Positions 53,931-63,325 of a stretch of DNA of 64,000 bases are shown piece by piece. The notes under the pieces are model-generated. The model was given only the letters and a program-made list of their open reading frames with translations. It searched no databases and had not been told where the DNA came from. The position numbers and the translations under genes were made by a program. The number at the start of each line of letters is the position of its first letter. Position 1 is the first letter of the stretch. This stretch comes from Kitasatospora sp. NBC_01287 (GTDB lineage Bacteria > Actinomycetota > Actinomycetes > Streptomycetales > Streptomycetaceae): positions 372,001-436,000 of the forward strand of contig NZ_JAPEPB010000001.1 of NCBI RefSeq assembly GCF_026340565.1, written 5' to 3'.

Positions 53931-54071
53931 CCGTGCAACAGCGAGGCAACGGCTACGACACGGGATCATCACGGCCGGCCCAAGATCGGTCAAAGTCAAG
54001 CCACTATGCCCCGATATGCCCGATCCGTGGCGAGCGCGCGCACTTGACCGGCAAGCACCGGAGGTTGCTAA

Positions 54072-54105
54072 TTAGGCGTGCCTAACTAAGGCAAGCCATA
54101 CCTAA
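54072..54105. promoter_or_regulatory. Two iron boxes (DmdR/IdeR type) before efeU
   Basis: TTAGGCGTGCCTAA (54072-54085) is a perfect inverted repeat with TTAGG half-sites. TAAGGCAAGCCATACCTAA (54087-54105) matches the IdeR/DmdR consensus at about 13 of 19 positions. Both lie just upstream of an iron-uptake operon. Confidence 0.88.
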
Positions 54106-54124
54106 AGCCTCGAAGGGCTCGCTC

Positions 54125-54997
54125 ATGCTCCCCACGTTCGTCATCGGACTACGCGAAGGGCTGGAGGCGGCCCTCATCGTGGGCATCATCGCCTCCTTCC
54201 TCGCCCAGCGGGGACGCCGTGACGCGCTGCGCCGGGTCTGGCTGGGCGTGGGTCTCGCGGTCTCGCTCTGCACCGCGGTCGCCGTCGCGCTGCAGGTGTA
54301 CTCCGCGGACCTGCCGCAGCGTCAGCAGGAGCAGCTGGAGACCGTGGTCGGCGCGGTGGCGGTCCTGATGGTCAGCTACATGGTGCTCTGGATGCGCCGT
54401 CACTCCCGCGATCTGCGCCACGACCTGGAGAGCACGGCCGGCGAGGCGCTGGCCAAGGGCTCGGCGTCCGCGCTGGTCGCCATGGCCTTCCTGGCCGTGC
54501 TCCGCGAGGGCCTGGAGACCTCGGTCTTCCTGCTGGCCACCTTCAACGAGAGCGACAACCCGTGGTTCGGCGGCATCGGCGCGCTGCTCGGCATCCTGCT
54601 GGCGGTCGCGATCGGCTACGGGATCTACCGGGGCGGGGTGCGGATCAACCTCTCCCGGTTCTTCCGCGCCACCGGCGTGGTCCTGGTGCTGGTCGCCGCC
54701 GGCCTGGTGGCCACCGCGGTGATGACCGCGTTCGAGGGCGGCTGGATCAACCAGGGTCCGCAGGCCTTCGACCTCTCCTGGCTGGTGCGCCCCGGGACCC
54801 CGATCGCCGCCGTCGTCACCGGCGTGCTCGGGATCCAGCCCTTCCCCACCTGGTCGATGGTGGTGGCCTGGCTGGTCTACGCCGTACCGATGACCGCCGT
54901 GGTGCTCTGGCCGGCCCGCCGCCGTCCGGGCGCCCCGCGCCCGCGGGCCGCGGCACCGGTCGAGGCCGGCGCCGGTTCCGGCGCCGAAGCCGTCTGA
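54125..54997 (+). CDS. efeU: Iron permease EfeU (FTR1 family)
   Basis: 290 residues, seven hydrophobic segments. Both iron-binding REGLE motifs are present: VIGLREGLEAALIVGIIASFL at the N terminus and AVLREGLETSVFLLATFNE near residue 125. Takes up iron across the membrane with EfeO and EfeB. ATG 54125. The C terminus is Pro/Ala-rich. Iron boxes upstream imply repression by iron-loaded DmdR/IdeR. Confidence 0.94.
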   Translation: MLPTFVIGLREGLEAALIVGIIASFLAQRGRRDALRRVWLGVGLAVSLCTAVAVALQVYSADLPQRQQEQLETVVGAVAVLMVSYMVLWMRRHSRDLRHDLESTAGEALAKGSASALVAMAFLAVLREGLETSVFLLATFNESDNPWFGGIGALLGILLAVAIGYGIYRGGVRINLSRFFRATGVVLVLVAAGLVATAVMTAFEGGWINQGPQAFDLSWLVRPGTPIAAVVTGVLGIQPFPTWSMVVAWLVYAVPMTAVVLWPARRRPGAPRPRAAAPVEAGAGSGAEAV

Positions 54998-55095
54998 CCT
55001 CCCGGCCCAGCGCCACCGCCACTCCCCTTCCACTTCCTCCGCCTTCCCCGCACCACACCGCGGCACTGCCCCGGTGCCTTCCGAAGGAGTTCCCC

Positions 55096-56292
55096 GTGCA
55101 GTCCCCCGCTGTGCCGACCGACCGCCTCGCCGCCCGCTCGACCGCCCGGCGCGTCCTGGTCAGTGCGACCACCCTCGCGCTGACCGGGCTGCTGCTGACC
55201 GCCTGCGGTGGCTCGGCCAAGAAGAGCGCCGCGCCCGCCGCGGGCAAGGACGCCGCCACCGCGGTCAACATCACCATCAGCGACCAGGGCTGCACCCCCT
55301 CCCCCGCCAAGGTGCCGGCCGGCCCGGTCAAGTTCACGGTGGCCAACAAGAACTCCGGCAAGGTCACCGAGGCCGAACTGCTGGACAGCGGCAAGATGCT
55401 GGGTGAGAAGGAGAACCTGACCCCGGGCCTGTCCGGCGACTTCTCGCTCACCCTGGACGCGGGCAAGTACCAGGTCTACTGCCCGGGGGCCGGCACCAGC
55501 CACACCGACTTCGAGGTCACCGGCTCGACCGCGAACACCTGGAAGGACAACCCGGCGCTGGTCACCGCCACCACCCAGTACGCGAGTTGGGTGGACGACC
55601 AGACCAAGCAGCTGGTCGCCGCCACCAAGGCCTTCGACGACGCGGTCCGCGCCGGCAACGCCGACCAGGCCAAGCAGCTGTACGGCAAGGCCCGCGCCTT
55701 CTACGAGAAGATCGAGCCGACCGCCGAGATCTGGGGCGACCTGGACGGCCGGATCGACGGCCGGATCGACGACGCGCCCAGCCCGGACCAGTTCACCGGC
55801 TACCACCGCCTGGAGCAGGCGCTCTGGCAGCAGAACTCGCTGACCGGCACGGACAAGCTCGCCGACCAGCTGGACGCCGACGTCAACCAGCTCTACACCC
55901 AGGTGCAGACCGTCGAGTACCAGCCCGCCGTGATCGCCAACGGCGCCACCGACCTGGTCAACGAGATCGAGACCTCCAAGGTGACCGGCGAGGAGGAGCG
56001 GTACTCGCACACCGACCTGATCGACTTCCAGGCCAACCTGGACGGCGCCAACGAGGCGATCGGCGTGCTGATGCCGGTGCTCCAGCAGAAGAACCCGCAG
56101 CTGGCGGCGAGCATCACCGCGGCCTACCAGAAGACCACCGCCGCGCTGGCCCCGTACGCCGCCGCCCCTGGCTACGAGAACACCGGCTTCGTCGACTACA
56201 GCACCGTCACCGACGACCAGCGCAAGGTCCTGTCGACCACCGTGAACGCGTACGCCGAGGTCGTCTCCAAGGTCGCCGGAGTGGTGGCGTGA
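55096..56292 (+). CDS. efeO: Iron-uptake lipoprotein EfeO
   Basis: 398 residues from GTG 55096 with GAAGGAG upstream. Lipoprotein signal ending LLLTACGGS. An N-terminal cupredoxin domain (VNITISDQGCTPSPAKVPAGPVKFTVANK) is followed by an M75/imelysin-like domain with the GYHRLEQALW motif (about 236) that binds iron. Delivers iron to EfeU at the outer face of the membrane. Its stop overlaps the efeB start. Confidence 0.94.
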   Translation: MQSPAVPTDRLAARSTARRVLVSATTLALTGLLLTACGGSAKKSAAPAAGKDAATAVNITISDQGCTPSPAKVPAGPVKFTVANKNSGKVTEAELLDSGKMLGEKENLTPGLSGDFSLTLDAGKYQVYCPGAGTSHTDFEVTGSTANTWKDNPALVTATTQYASWVDDQTKQLVAATKAFDDAVRAGNADQAKQLYGKARAFYEKIEPTAEIWGDLDGRIDGRIDDAPSPDQFTGYHRLEQALWQQNSLTGTDKLADQLDADVNQLYTQVQTVEYQPAVIANGATDLVNEIETSKVTGEEERYSHTDLIDFQANLDGANEAIGVLMPVLQQKNPQLAASITAAYQKTTAALAPYAAAPGYENTGFVDYSTVTDDQRKVLSTTVNAYAEVVSKVAGVVA

Positions 56293-57575
56293 CCTCCCAC
56301 GACCAGGAACCGGCCGGGCCGGGCGGCCCGGCGCCTACCGGCGGCGTCAGCCGGCGGCGGCTGCTCGGCGGCATCGGGGCGCTCGGCGCCACCGCGGCCG
56401 CCGCCACCGCGGTCACCCTGACCGTGCGGCACGGCGACGACGTCAGGCCGACCGCGGACGACACCCAGATGGTGCCCTTCCGCGGCGCCCATCAGGCGGG
56501 CATCGCCACCCCGGCGCAGGACCGCCTCTGCTTCGCCGCCTTCGACGTGGTGCCCGGCACCAGCCGGGACGACCTCGCGGCGATGCTGCGCACCTGGACC
56601 GCGGCCGTCGAGGCGATGACGCTGGGCCGCACCGTCCCGGGCGAGCAGGAGGACCCGAACAGCCCGCCAGAGGACACCGGCGAGGCCGTCGGCCTCACCC
56701 CGGGCAACCTCACGGTGACCATCGGCTACGGCCCCTCGCTCTTCGACGACCGCTTCGGCCTGGCGGCGCGGCGCCCCGCAGCGCTCAGCCCGCTGCCGAC
56801 GCTGCCCCGCGAGGACCTCGCCCCGGGCTCCTCCGACGGCGACATCTGCGTCCAGGCCTGCTCGGACGACCCCCAGGTCGCCTTCCACGCCGTGCGCAAC
56901 CTGCGCCGGCTGGGCACCGGCGTGGTGAACCCGCGCTGGATGGAACTCGGCTTCGGCCGCACCGCCTCCACCTCGCCGGCCCAGGCCACCCCGCGCAACC
57001 TGATGGGCTTCAAGGACGGCACCCGCAACATCGACGCCGCCGACCAGGCGCTGATGGCCCAGCACGTCTGGATCGGCTCCGAGGAGCCGCAGAACTGGAT
57101 CCGCGGCGGCTCGTACCTGGTCAGCCGGAAGATCCGGATGCTGCTGGAGCAGTGGGACCGGGACAACCTGGCCGACCAGCAGAACGTCTTCGGCCGGCAG
57201 AAGTCCACCGGCGCCCCGCTGACCGGCACCCAGGAGCGGGACACTCCGGACTTCGCCGCCCGCAGCGGCGGTGACTACGTCATCCCGGTCACCTCCCACG
57301 TGCGGCTCGCCGCCCCGGAGAACAACGGCGGCCTGCGGATCCTGCGCCGCGGCTACTCCTACACCGACGGCATCGATCCGGTGACCACCCAGCTGCTGGG
57401 CGGGCTCTTCTTCCTCGCCTACATGAAGAGCCCCGGCCAGTTCGTCTCGCTGCAGAAGATCCTCGGGCAGCACGACGCGCTCAACGAGTACATCCAGCAC
57501 CTCTCCGGCGGCCTCTTCGTCGTGCCGCCGGGGCTGGCCCAGGGGCAGGACTGGGCGGGCCAGCTCTTCGGCTGA
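56289..57575 (+). CDS. efeB: Tat-exported DyP-type haem peroxidase EfeB
   Basis: 428 residues from GTG 56289, overlapping the efeO stop (GTGA). Twin-arginine signal SRRRLLGGIGALGATAAAATAV. The DyP motif GFKDGTRN near residue 240 and the haem-ligand region TSHVRLAAPENNGGLRILRRGYSY are present. Oxidises iron(II) or extracts iron from haem, feeding EfeO and EfeU. Last gene of the operon, followed by a strong hairpin. Confidence 0.95.
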   Translation: MTSHDQEPAGPGGPAPTGGVSRRRLLGGIGALGATAAAATAVTLTVRHGDDVRPTADDTQMVPFRGAHQAGIATPAQDRLCFAAFDVVPGTSRDDLAAMLRTWTAAVEAMTLGRTVPGEQEDPNSPPEDTGEAVGLTPGNLTVTIGYGPSLFDDRFGLAARRPAALSPLPTLPREDLAPGSSDGDICVQACSDDPQVAFHAVRNLRRLGTGVVNPRWMELGFGRTASTSPAQATPRNLMGFKDGTRNIDAADQALMAQHVWIGSEEPQNWIRGGSYLVSRKIRMLLEQWDRDNLADQQNVFGRQKSTGAPLTGTQERDTPDFAARSGGDYVIPVTSHVRLAAPENNGGLRILRRGYSYTDGIDPVTTQLLGGLFFLAYMKSPGQFVSLQKILGQHDALNEYIQHLSGGLFVVPPGLAQGQDWAGQLFG

Positions 57576-57633
57576 CCCGCCCGGGGGGACACCAGGGGAC
57601 CGCTACGGACGGCTACGGACGGATACGGGGACG

Positions 57634-57676
57634 CGGACGGGGTCCGGCGCGCGAGGTGCGCGCCGGACCCCGTCCG
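57634..57676. terminator. 19-bp perfect hairpin after efeB
   Basis: Arms 57634-57652 and 57658-57676 with a GAGGT loop. It separates efeB from transglycosylase copy B. Its sequence differs from the hairpins beside copy A. Confidence 0.87.
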
Positions 57677-57740
57677 GCTGTGACGACTGCAGCCGTGGTG
57701 GCAGCAACTGTGGCTGTGGCTGTGGCAGCAGCTGTGGCTG

Positions 57741-58136
57741 TCAGTAGTTGTGGTGGATCTGCCAGTACGCCCACGCCTGGTTCGGGCTGCCGTACCGCGA
57801 GTTCATGTAGTCGTACGCCCACTTGATCTGCGTACCCGCGTTGGTCTGCCAGTCCGCACCCGCCGACGCCATCTTCGAACCCGGCAACGCCTGCGCCAGA
57901 CCATACGCACCCGAGGACGGATTCGTCGCCGTCACGTTCCAACCACTCTCATGCGCGATGATCTGGTCGAACGACGCCAACTGGTCACCCGGCACCACAC
58001 TCGCCGCGATCTCCTGCGGCGTCGCCGCCGACGCGGCCGACGGAGCCACAGCGGCACCCAACGCCGCGATACCAGCAGCCGAAACAAGAAGAGCAGCAGA
58101 CTTACGCACACGAGAAGCAGAGAAAACGGCGTTCAA
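57741..58136 (-). CDS. Secreted lytic transglycosylase (SLT/lysozyme-like), copy B
   Basis: 131 residues, identical in sequence to the product of 1791-2186. It has the same signal peptide, the same catalytic glutamate in AHESGW, and the same TTG start (58136) behind GAGG. One silent change at 57903 separates the coding sequences, and one base differs just upstream of the start (58139). Perfect protein identity implies either very recent duplication or gene conversion. If both are expressed, gene dosage rather than new function is the likely benefit. Confidence 0.9.
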   Translation of the reverse strand: MNAVFSASRVRKSAALLVSAAGIAALGAAVAPSAASAATPQEIAASVVPGDQLASFDQIIAHESGWNVTATNPSSGAYGLAQALPGSKMASAGADWQTNAGTQIKWAYDYMNSRYGSPNQAWAYWQIHHNY

Positions 58137-58305
58137 ACTACAACCTCAATCAGACAGGGCACAGCCCACCCGCACCGCACACGGACGGCGCACGAACAAC
58201 AAGGGCGGAAAGCACCAGGCACCCGACACACAACGGCACAGGCACCCAACGGAAAGCCACGACCAGACCGGAAGACCCGGACACCGCGGCTCGGCGACTG
58301 GACCA

Positions 58306-58335
58306 ATTGTTAGCAACCACCACCACCCCCGCCAA
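58306..58335 (-). promoter_or_regulatory. Candidate promoter for transglycosylase copy B
   Basis: Same elements as in copy A: TTGGCG (58335-58330), 17-base spacer, TAACAAT (58312-58306). Confidence 0.45.
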
Positions 58336-58477
58336 GACCCCCCACCTACGACCCACCCCCGTAGACCACCCACCCCCACCACACCCCCCGAACCCACCCC
58401 GTTACCCCCCAACCCACCACCCAAACCACCCCGAACCATAAAAAACCGGACACCCCGACCACCGCCCCCACCAGCAC

Positions 58478-58805
58478 AAATGCGTGTAAACACCGCAAAG
58501 GGCCCACAACGCCCGCGGTGCGAACCCTCCGCACCCACCACCGGCCGGCGGCGGTCGACGATCGGCCGTAGTAGTCCCGGAACCCGCGTGAGGACCGTCA
58601 CCCGCCAAGGCGGTCAAATGTCCCGATTTGAGAGGTTTGGCCCGGCTCGATCGGGCGCTCAACCGGCCGGGCCGTCGGGGTCAGCGACCGCCGTGCAGGG
58701 GTAGACCGGGGGGCGGACCGAGGGGGCGGACCGAGGGGGCGGACCGGGGGCGGTTCGAGCGCGACGGCGTGGTCGTCCCCGGCGCTGCCATCAACGCTCG
58801 CTCCC
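58478..58805. other. Unique region upstream of copy B, no gene seen
   Basis: The G/T-rich strand bias ends at 58477. A conserved 36-bp block (58567-58602) resembles 2615-2650. A 13-bp repeat (GGGGCGGACCGAG, three copies) lies at about 58709-58747. I see no reading frame with coding character or RNA family. Confidence 0.5.
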
Positions 58806-59612
58806 TCAGGTTTCTCTGCTGATGTGGATGTGCTGCACACCGTGCTGCGCCGCGTAGATGACACCGTGGCCGGAGGCGCGGTTGACCATGCTGGAGCGCT
58901 CGCGCCCCGGCCGCTCGGTGACCGCCGTGCGCTCGGGCGCGGCGACCGGCTCGGGCTCGGGCACGGCGACCGGCTCGGGCACTGCGTGGGGCACGGGCTC
59001 GGGCGCGGCGACCGGCTCGGGCACGGCGGTCGACCGGCCGACGAGCTGGAGCCAGGCGGCATCGGTGAACTCCTTCGCCGTGACCACGACTTCGCGGAAG
59101 GTCTCCGGATCGATGCCGGGATGGCCGTGCCCGACCGTCTCCTCGTGGATGTGCCGGGAGACGATCAGCGAGGCATCCACCGCCGCGGGGGCCGCCGCCA
59201 GCGCGCGCCGGGCCGGCGCCGCGTCGAGCAGTCGGGCCAGCACCTCCAGCGGCCGACCGGCGACCGAGCCATCGGGCGCGATCCAGAGGTCGCCCGCGTG
59301 CAGCGCGATCCGGACCCGGATCCGCGTGGCGGCACCGGCCGTGCGGTTGTGGGCGCGCAGCCGGGCGACGAGTTCGTGCACCAGGGGATGGATCATCCTG
59401 CTCTTCGGTGTCCCCGCCGGTGCCGTCACCCGCAGGCCGTCCCCCAGGTCCTCGCACAGACAGGCCGCCCAGTCGATGCCGCTCTGCCCGAACGCCTCGC
59501 GCAGCGCGGTCGCGAGGACCTCGCGGATCCGCAGCAGCGCCGTGTTACCGCGCCCGGCGGACCGCTCGATGTCGACGGCCAGCACGACCCGGTACTCCAA
59601 CTCACGGTCCAT
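58806..59612 (-). CDS. Degenerate nucleotide-cyclase-fold protein with C-terminal signalling-like motif
   Basis: 268 residues from ATG 59612 with AGGAGG six bases upstream. Residues about 8-190 follow the class III cyclase fold: RVVLAVDIERS where metal Asp1 sits, CEDLGDGLRV in the GDG hairpin, and IRVRIALHAGDLWIAPDGSVAGRPLEVLARLLDAAP. The usual VNxAARL motif is altered, so cyclase activity is doubtful and a binding or sensor role more likely. A Pro/Glu/Val repeat linker follows. The extreme C terminus, ASGHGVIYAAQHGVQHIHI, resembles short motifs associated with STAND NTPases. Confidence 0.75.
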   Translation of the reverse strand: MDRELEYRVVLAVDIERSAGRGNTALLRIREVLATALREAFGQSGIDWAACLCEDLGDGLRVTAPAGTPKSRMIHPLVHELVARLRAHNRTAGAATRIRVRIALHAGDLWIAPDGSVAGRPLEVLARLLDAAPARRALAAAPAAVDASLIVSRHIHEETVGHGHPGIDPETFREVVVTAKEFTDAAWLQLVGRSTAVPEPVAAPEPVPHAVPEPVAVPEPEPVAAPERTAVTERPGRERSSMVNRASGHGVIYAAQHGVQHIHISRET

Positions 59613-59894
59613 CCGGTCCTCCTGGAACAGGGGCTGACTGACTCACCGTCAAGGATCCGGCCGCGCCGCCCTCGGCGACACCCCCCCGGGTGCGCACACC
59701 CCACTCTCCAGCGGCTGCCGGGCGGAGATCCCGTCGCAATACGGGATCGGGAGAGCGGATCCTCGCAACGACTCCGGGCCGGCGGCGCCAACGCCCGGCG
59801 ACGAGCCCGGTGCCCAGGGCCCGCCCGGGACCCATACTGGTCCCGGCGGCCACTCCTCGCGCCGGCGGGGACGCGAAGAGCGGGGCACCGAGGC
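59613..59894. promoter_or_regulatory. Divergent promoter region of the cyclase-fold/Crp cassette
   Basis: 282 bp between the divergent cyclase-fold and crp-like genes. No clear operator palindrome was found, and no small gene. Confidence 0.4.
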
Positions 59895-60743
59895 ATGGTT
59901 GACGGAACTCCGAGCCGAGCCGGGGTTCGGCCGCGCGCGGCGTGGGCCTGGCCCGCGGCCAGCCTGCTCGGCGGCCTGGACCGGCCGACGCGCGACCGAC
60001 TGCTGGCCTTGGGCGTGCCGACCCGGTATCCGGCCGACCGGGTGCTGCTGCGCGAGTCGGAGCGGACCGCCTTCGTGCTGCTCCTGCTGGACGGCGTGGT
60101 CAAGGCGACCGCCCGCACCCACGACGGCCGGGACGCGCTGCTGGCCGTCCGGATGGGCGGCGACCTGGTCGGCGAGTTCGCCGCTCTGGACGGACGGCCG
60201 CGTTCGGCGACCGTCACCACCTGCGGGCCGGTCGCCGCCCGAGTGGTGGGCCGCGGCGACTTCCTCGACTGCGTGCGGCGTGATCCGCGGGTCTCCCGCG
60301 CGGTCAACGAATCGATCGTGACCAAGCTGCGCGCCGCCAACACCCACCGCGTCGACTTCACCGGCTGCGACGCCGCGACCCGGCTGGCCCGGGTGCTCCA
60401 TCAGATCGCGCTGAGCTACGGCGAGCGGGTCGGCGACGGGGCCGTGATCCGCTGGCCGCTCACCCAACTGGAGTTGGCCACCTTGTCCGGCGCCGCCGAG
60501 CCCACCGTGCACAAGGCGCTGCGCAGACTCCGCGCGGCGGGCGTGGTCTCCACGGGCTACCGCGCCATCAAGGTCGAGAGCCTCGCGCTGCTGAGCGGCA
60601 TCGCCTTCGCCGAGCCGGGATCGGCGGACGGAGCGCCGGGCTCCGACAGCGGGAGGCCGGCGCGGGGCGCGGGCACGGGCACGGGCACGGGCACGGGCAC
60701 GAGAGCGGGCACGAGAGCGGGAGGTCGCCATCGGACGGACTGA
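59895..60743 (+). CDS. Crp/Fnr-family transcriptional regulator
   Basis: 282 residues from ATG 59895. A cyclic-nucleotide-binding-fold domain (SLLGGLDRPTRDRLLALGVPTRYPADRVLLRESER to VGEFAALDGRPRSATVTTCGPVAARVV) is followed by a Crp-type winged helix (WPLTQLELATLSGAAEPTVHKALRRLRAAGVVSTGYRAIKVES). There is no cysteine cluster for an iron-sulphur centre. The C-terminal tail is a Gly/Thr repeat from GGGCAC hexamers. It lies between the cyclase-fold protein and the STAND NTPase, so a nucleotide-responsive switch for the cassette is a plausible inference. Confidence 0.87.
   Translation: MVDGTPSRAGVRPRAAWAWPAASLLGGLDRPTRDRLLALGVPTRYPADRVLLRESERTAFVLLLLDGVVKATARTHDGRDALLAVRMGGDLVGEFAALDGRPRSATVTTCGPVAARVVGRGDFLDCVRRDPRVSRAVNESIVTKLRAANTHRVDFTGCDAATRLARVLHQIALSYGERVGDGAVIRWPLTQLELATLSGAAEPTVHKALRRLRAAGVVSTGYRAIKVESLALLSGIAFAEPGSADGAPGSDSGRPARGAGTGTGTGTGTRAGTRAGGRHRTD
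60671..60720 (+). repeat. GGGCAC hexamer repeat in the crp-like gene 3' end
   Basis: Five perfect hexamers followed by a 12-bp variant repeat, encoding GTGTG and RAGTRAG. Confidence 0.88.
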
Positions 60744-60937
60744 CCGGAAACAGTCGAACGACGGTTTTGCCGGCGCTGCCCGTGGCTAGCGTGAGCCGTG
60801 GACGGGCGCCGCCGCGGTGCCCGTCAGGCCGCGCCGGCAGTCGGTCGGACCAGGCCGCCGGACCAGGCAGCCGGAGCAGGCGGCCCCGCGGGCAGTCGGA
60901 GCGGTCGTCCTTGGGCGACCGGGAGGGCAGGGTGGCG

Positions 60938-63274
60938 ATGGGCGGGACGGACGAACTCGGCACAGCGGGCGGAGTTGACGGAGCGTCAACAGCCTTCAGC
61001 GGGAACGCCTACCGGATCGACATCGGCGGCAACGCGCACGGCCCGGTCGTCGCGGGCGACCACAACATGGTCGTCAACGCGCAGCACGGCTCGACCGTGA
61101 CGCTGCTGACGGAACGCGAACGCCCGCGTCCGGTGCGCCGGGACCGGGTCGAGCTGCTGCCGCGTGCGCAGCGGCAGCCGGTGGGCCGGGAGGCCGAGTT
61201 GGCGGCGCTGGCCGCCGCCGTCCGAAGTGGCGGGCCGGTGCAGCTGTGGGGACCGCCCGGGATCGGCAAGAGCGCGCTGCTGCGGCACGCGGCGCGGCTG
61301 CTGCGGCCCGGCCCGGACGGGGTGCTGTTCCTCAGCGCGGCCTACCGCGAGGTCGGTGATCTGGCACAGGAGGTGTTCGAGGCCTGCTACGACGCCGCCG
61401 GCTATGCGCCGACCTCTGCCGAACTGCGGCGCCTGATGGCCGGCGTCCGGGTGACCGTCTACGTCGACAACGCGGACCTGACCTCCGAACAGCTGCTGGA
61501 ACTCAGCGACGCCGCACCGGACGCGACCTTCGTCCTGGCCGGCCGCGAACGGTCGCTGTGGACCGACGGTACCGCGCTGGAACTGACCGGCCTGGACCGA
61601 TCGGCCGGCCTCGACCTCCTGGCCCGGGCCATGCACCGCCCCCTGCACGAGAGTGAGACGACCGCCGCCGCCGCGCTCTGGGTGGCCGCGGGCGGCCGAC
61701 CGCTGCCGCTGCTGCGGGCAGCCGGATCGCTCGTCCTCGACGACGCGGGCCGATCCCGGCTACCCAGGCCCGGCGAGGTCGCCTGGCTGCTCCCCCGGCT
61801 GCTCGACCAGCTGGACCCTGCGGGGCTGGCCGTGCTGCACCTGCTGGACCTCTTCGGCAGCGCCGAGTTGGCGCCGGTCCACCTCACCGCCATCAGCGGC
61901 GACCCCGAGGCGGCCGCCAGGTGCGGCCACCTCGTCGATCTCGGGCTGGTGCTGGGTGACGACCAGGGCTATCGACTGGCCGCCGACGCCGGGGTCGAGC
62001 TGCGCACCCGGCCCGCCGCCCCGATCCCGGTCGAGCGGCTCTGCGAGCACTTCACCCGCTGGGCCGCGCAGGCGACGACCACGCCGGCCCAACTGGCCAA
62101 TGCCGGAACGGCGCTGGCCAGAGTGGTCGAACTGGCCCAGGCGGCCGATCGGCCGGACCTCGCCGTCCAGCTCGCCCGGGCCGCGTCGCCCGGCCTGGCC
62201 CGCTCGCTGCGTTTCGGTCTCTGGGGGCGGCTGCTCGGGCTCGGCTGGGTCGCCGCCCGGAACGCGGGCGACCGGAACGCCGAGGCGTACTTCGTCCACG
62301 AGGAGAGCATCCGAGCGCTGCTGATCGGTCGGCGCATCGCCTCGGCCGCACTGCTGGCGGAAGCGGTGATGCTGTGGCGGGAGTTGGGCCGCGGTCATGG
62401 CACCGCTGCTCTGCCGGCCGCACCCGGGGGCATCACACCCCCGGGGATCACGCTGCCGACCCCGGTGCACGGCGCGAGCAGCCAGGCCATGGTGAACCAC
62501 ATGGCCGCGAACGGCTTCACCCTGACCGGGCCGGCCGCCGGACCGCCGGCGACGCTGGTGGCGCCCGTCGCACCGGTCGCACCCGTCGCACCGGTCGCAC
62601 CAGCTACACCAGTGACACCGACGCCCCAGCCGGTGGTGTCCACACCCCCGCACCCGGCTCCCGCGCCGGCGCAACCGCCCGCACTGACGCAACCGCCCGC
62701 ACCCCAGCCGCCACCTGCCCGACCGATCCACCATCCCACCGTGCCCGCCACCCAGCACATGACGCGGGCGGCCGCCGCCTCACACGTCTCCGGTGCCGCC
62801 GTGGCCGGTACGTCCACCGCCACCGGCGGGGCCGCCACCGCGGCAGCGGTGGGAAGCAAGCTGGTCAGCCTCATCCTCACGCTGGTCGCCATCGTCGGCG
62901 TCGGCGCCGTCGGCCGGGCCGTCATCGCCAAGATCCAGGCGTCGCAAGGTTCGTCGCACACCGGCCTGGCCGGACAATGGCGGGACGGCTCGGGCCAGAA
63001 CGTGCTGATCGACGCATCGGGGTCGGGCCGCTTCACCGTTCGGCAACCCCAGGAAGCCTGCGCCCCGCCCGACATCCTGCTCACGGGCGGCCCGCTCAGC
63101 TACCGCGGCACGTACCGGATCTACCAGGACGGCAACCCCTGCGAGGAACTCCTCGCCGAGGCCCCGGTCACGATCACCCTCGCTTCCGACGGATCCACCG
63201 CCCAGGTCGTGCTGTCGGCCCCCGCGAACCTCGACTGCTACACCTGCGGAACCCAGACCTGGACCCGCGAGTAG
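60938..63274 (+). CDS. Membrane-anchored STAND-type NTPase with N-terminal GPVVAG motif
   Basis: 778 residues from ATG 60938; the frame is open from 60767 without a start signal. Residues 21-46 contain a beta-rich motif (IDIGGNAHGPVVAGDHNMVV). The NTPase core has Walker A GPPGIGKSALLRHAARLL (about 105), Walker B-like VTVYVDNADL, sensor FVLAGRE, and a winged-helix-like region to about 500. A Pro/Ala/Val-rich linker with (APV)n repeats leads to one membrane helix (LVSLILTLVAIVGVGAVGRAVIA, about 646-668) and an exterior domain of about 100 residues with four cysteines. This resembles NLR-like signalling ATPases; the sensed signal and effector are unknown. Confidence 0.8.
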   Translation: MGGTDELGTAGGVDGASTAFSGNAYRIDIGGNAHGPVVAGDHNMVVNAQHGSTVTLLTERERPRPVRRDRVELLPRAQRQPVGREAELAALAAAVRSGGPVQLWGPPGIGKSALLRHAARLLRPGPDGVLFLSAAYREVGDLAQEVFEACYDAAGYAPTSAELRRLMAGVRVTVYVDNADLTSEQLLELSDAAPDATFVLAGRERSLWTDGTALELTGLDRSAGLDLLARAMHRPLHESETTAAAALWVAAGGRPLPLLRAAGSLVLDDAGRSRLPRPGEVAWLLPRLLDQLDPAGLAVLHLLDLFGSAELAPVHLTAISGDPEAAARCGHLVDLGLVLGDDQGYRLAADAGVELRTRPAAPIPVERLCEHFTRWAAQATTTPAQLANAGTALARVVELAQAADRPDLAVQLARAASPGLARSLRFGLWGRLLGLGWVAARNAGDRNAEAYFVHEESIRALLIGRRIASAALLAEAVMLWRELGRGHGTAALPAAPGGITPPGITLPTPVHGASSQAMVNHMAANGFTLTGPAAGPPATLVAPVAPVAPVAPVAPATPVTPTPQPVVSTPPHPAPAPAQPPALTQPPAPQPPPARPIHHPTVPATQHMTRAAAASHVSGAAVAGTSTATGGAATAAAVGSKLVSLILTLVAIVGVGAVGRAVIAKIQASQGSSHTGLAGQWRDGSGQNVLIDASGSGRFTVRQPQEACAPPDILLTGGPLSYRGTYRIYQDGNPCEELLAEAPVTITLASDGSTAQVVLSAPANLDCYTCGTQTWTRE

Positions 63275-63325
63275 TCCGCCCGCCCGGCACCGAGCCCCAC
63301 CCCATCCCACCAGAGGAGCCAGCCC

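Larger units (their letters stand above)
57734..58477 (-). repeat. Direct repeat B: transglycosylase gene plus upstream DNA
   Basis: Second copy of the block at 1784-2526, offset 55,950 bp (55,951 after the single-base indel near 58292). Flanks on both sides are unrelated to those of copy A, apart from a short similar block at 58567-58602. Confidence 0.93.

Noticed and set aside
58824-59894. Long plus-strand open frame upstream of the crp-like gene
   Set aside because: It is antisense to the cyclase-fold gene, which has a strong ribosome site and recognisable domain. The Crp homology begins only at ATG 59895.
60767-60937. Longer N terminus for the STAND protein
   Set aside because: The extension is Arg/Pro/Ser-rich with no family similarity, and no ribosome site precedes its start. 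ATG 60938 is better supported.
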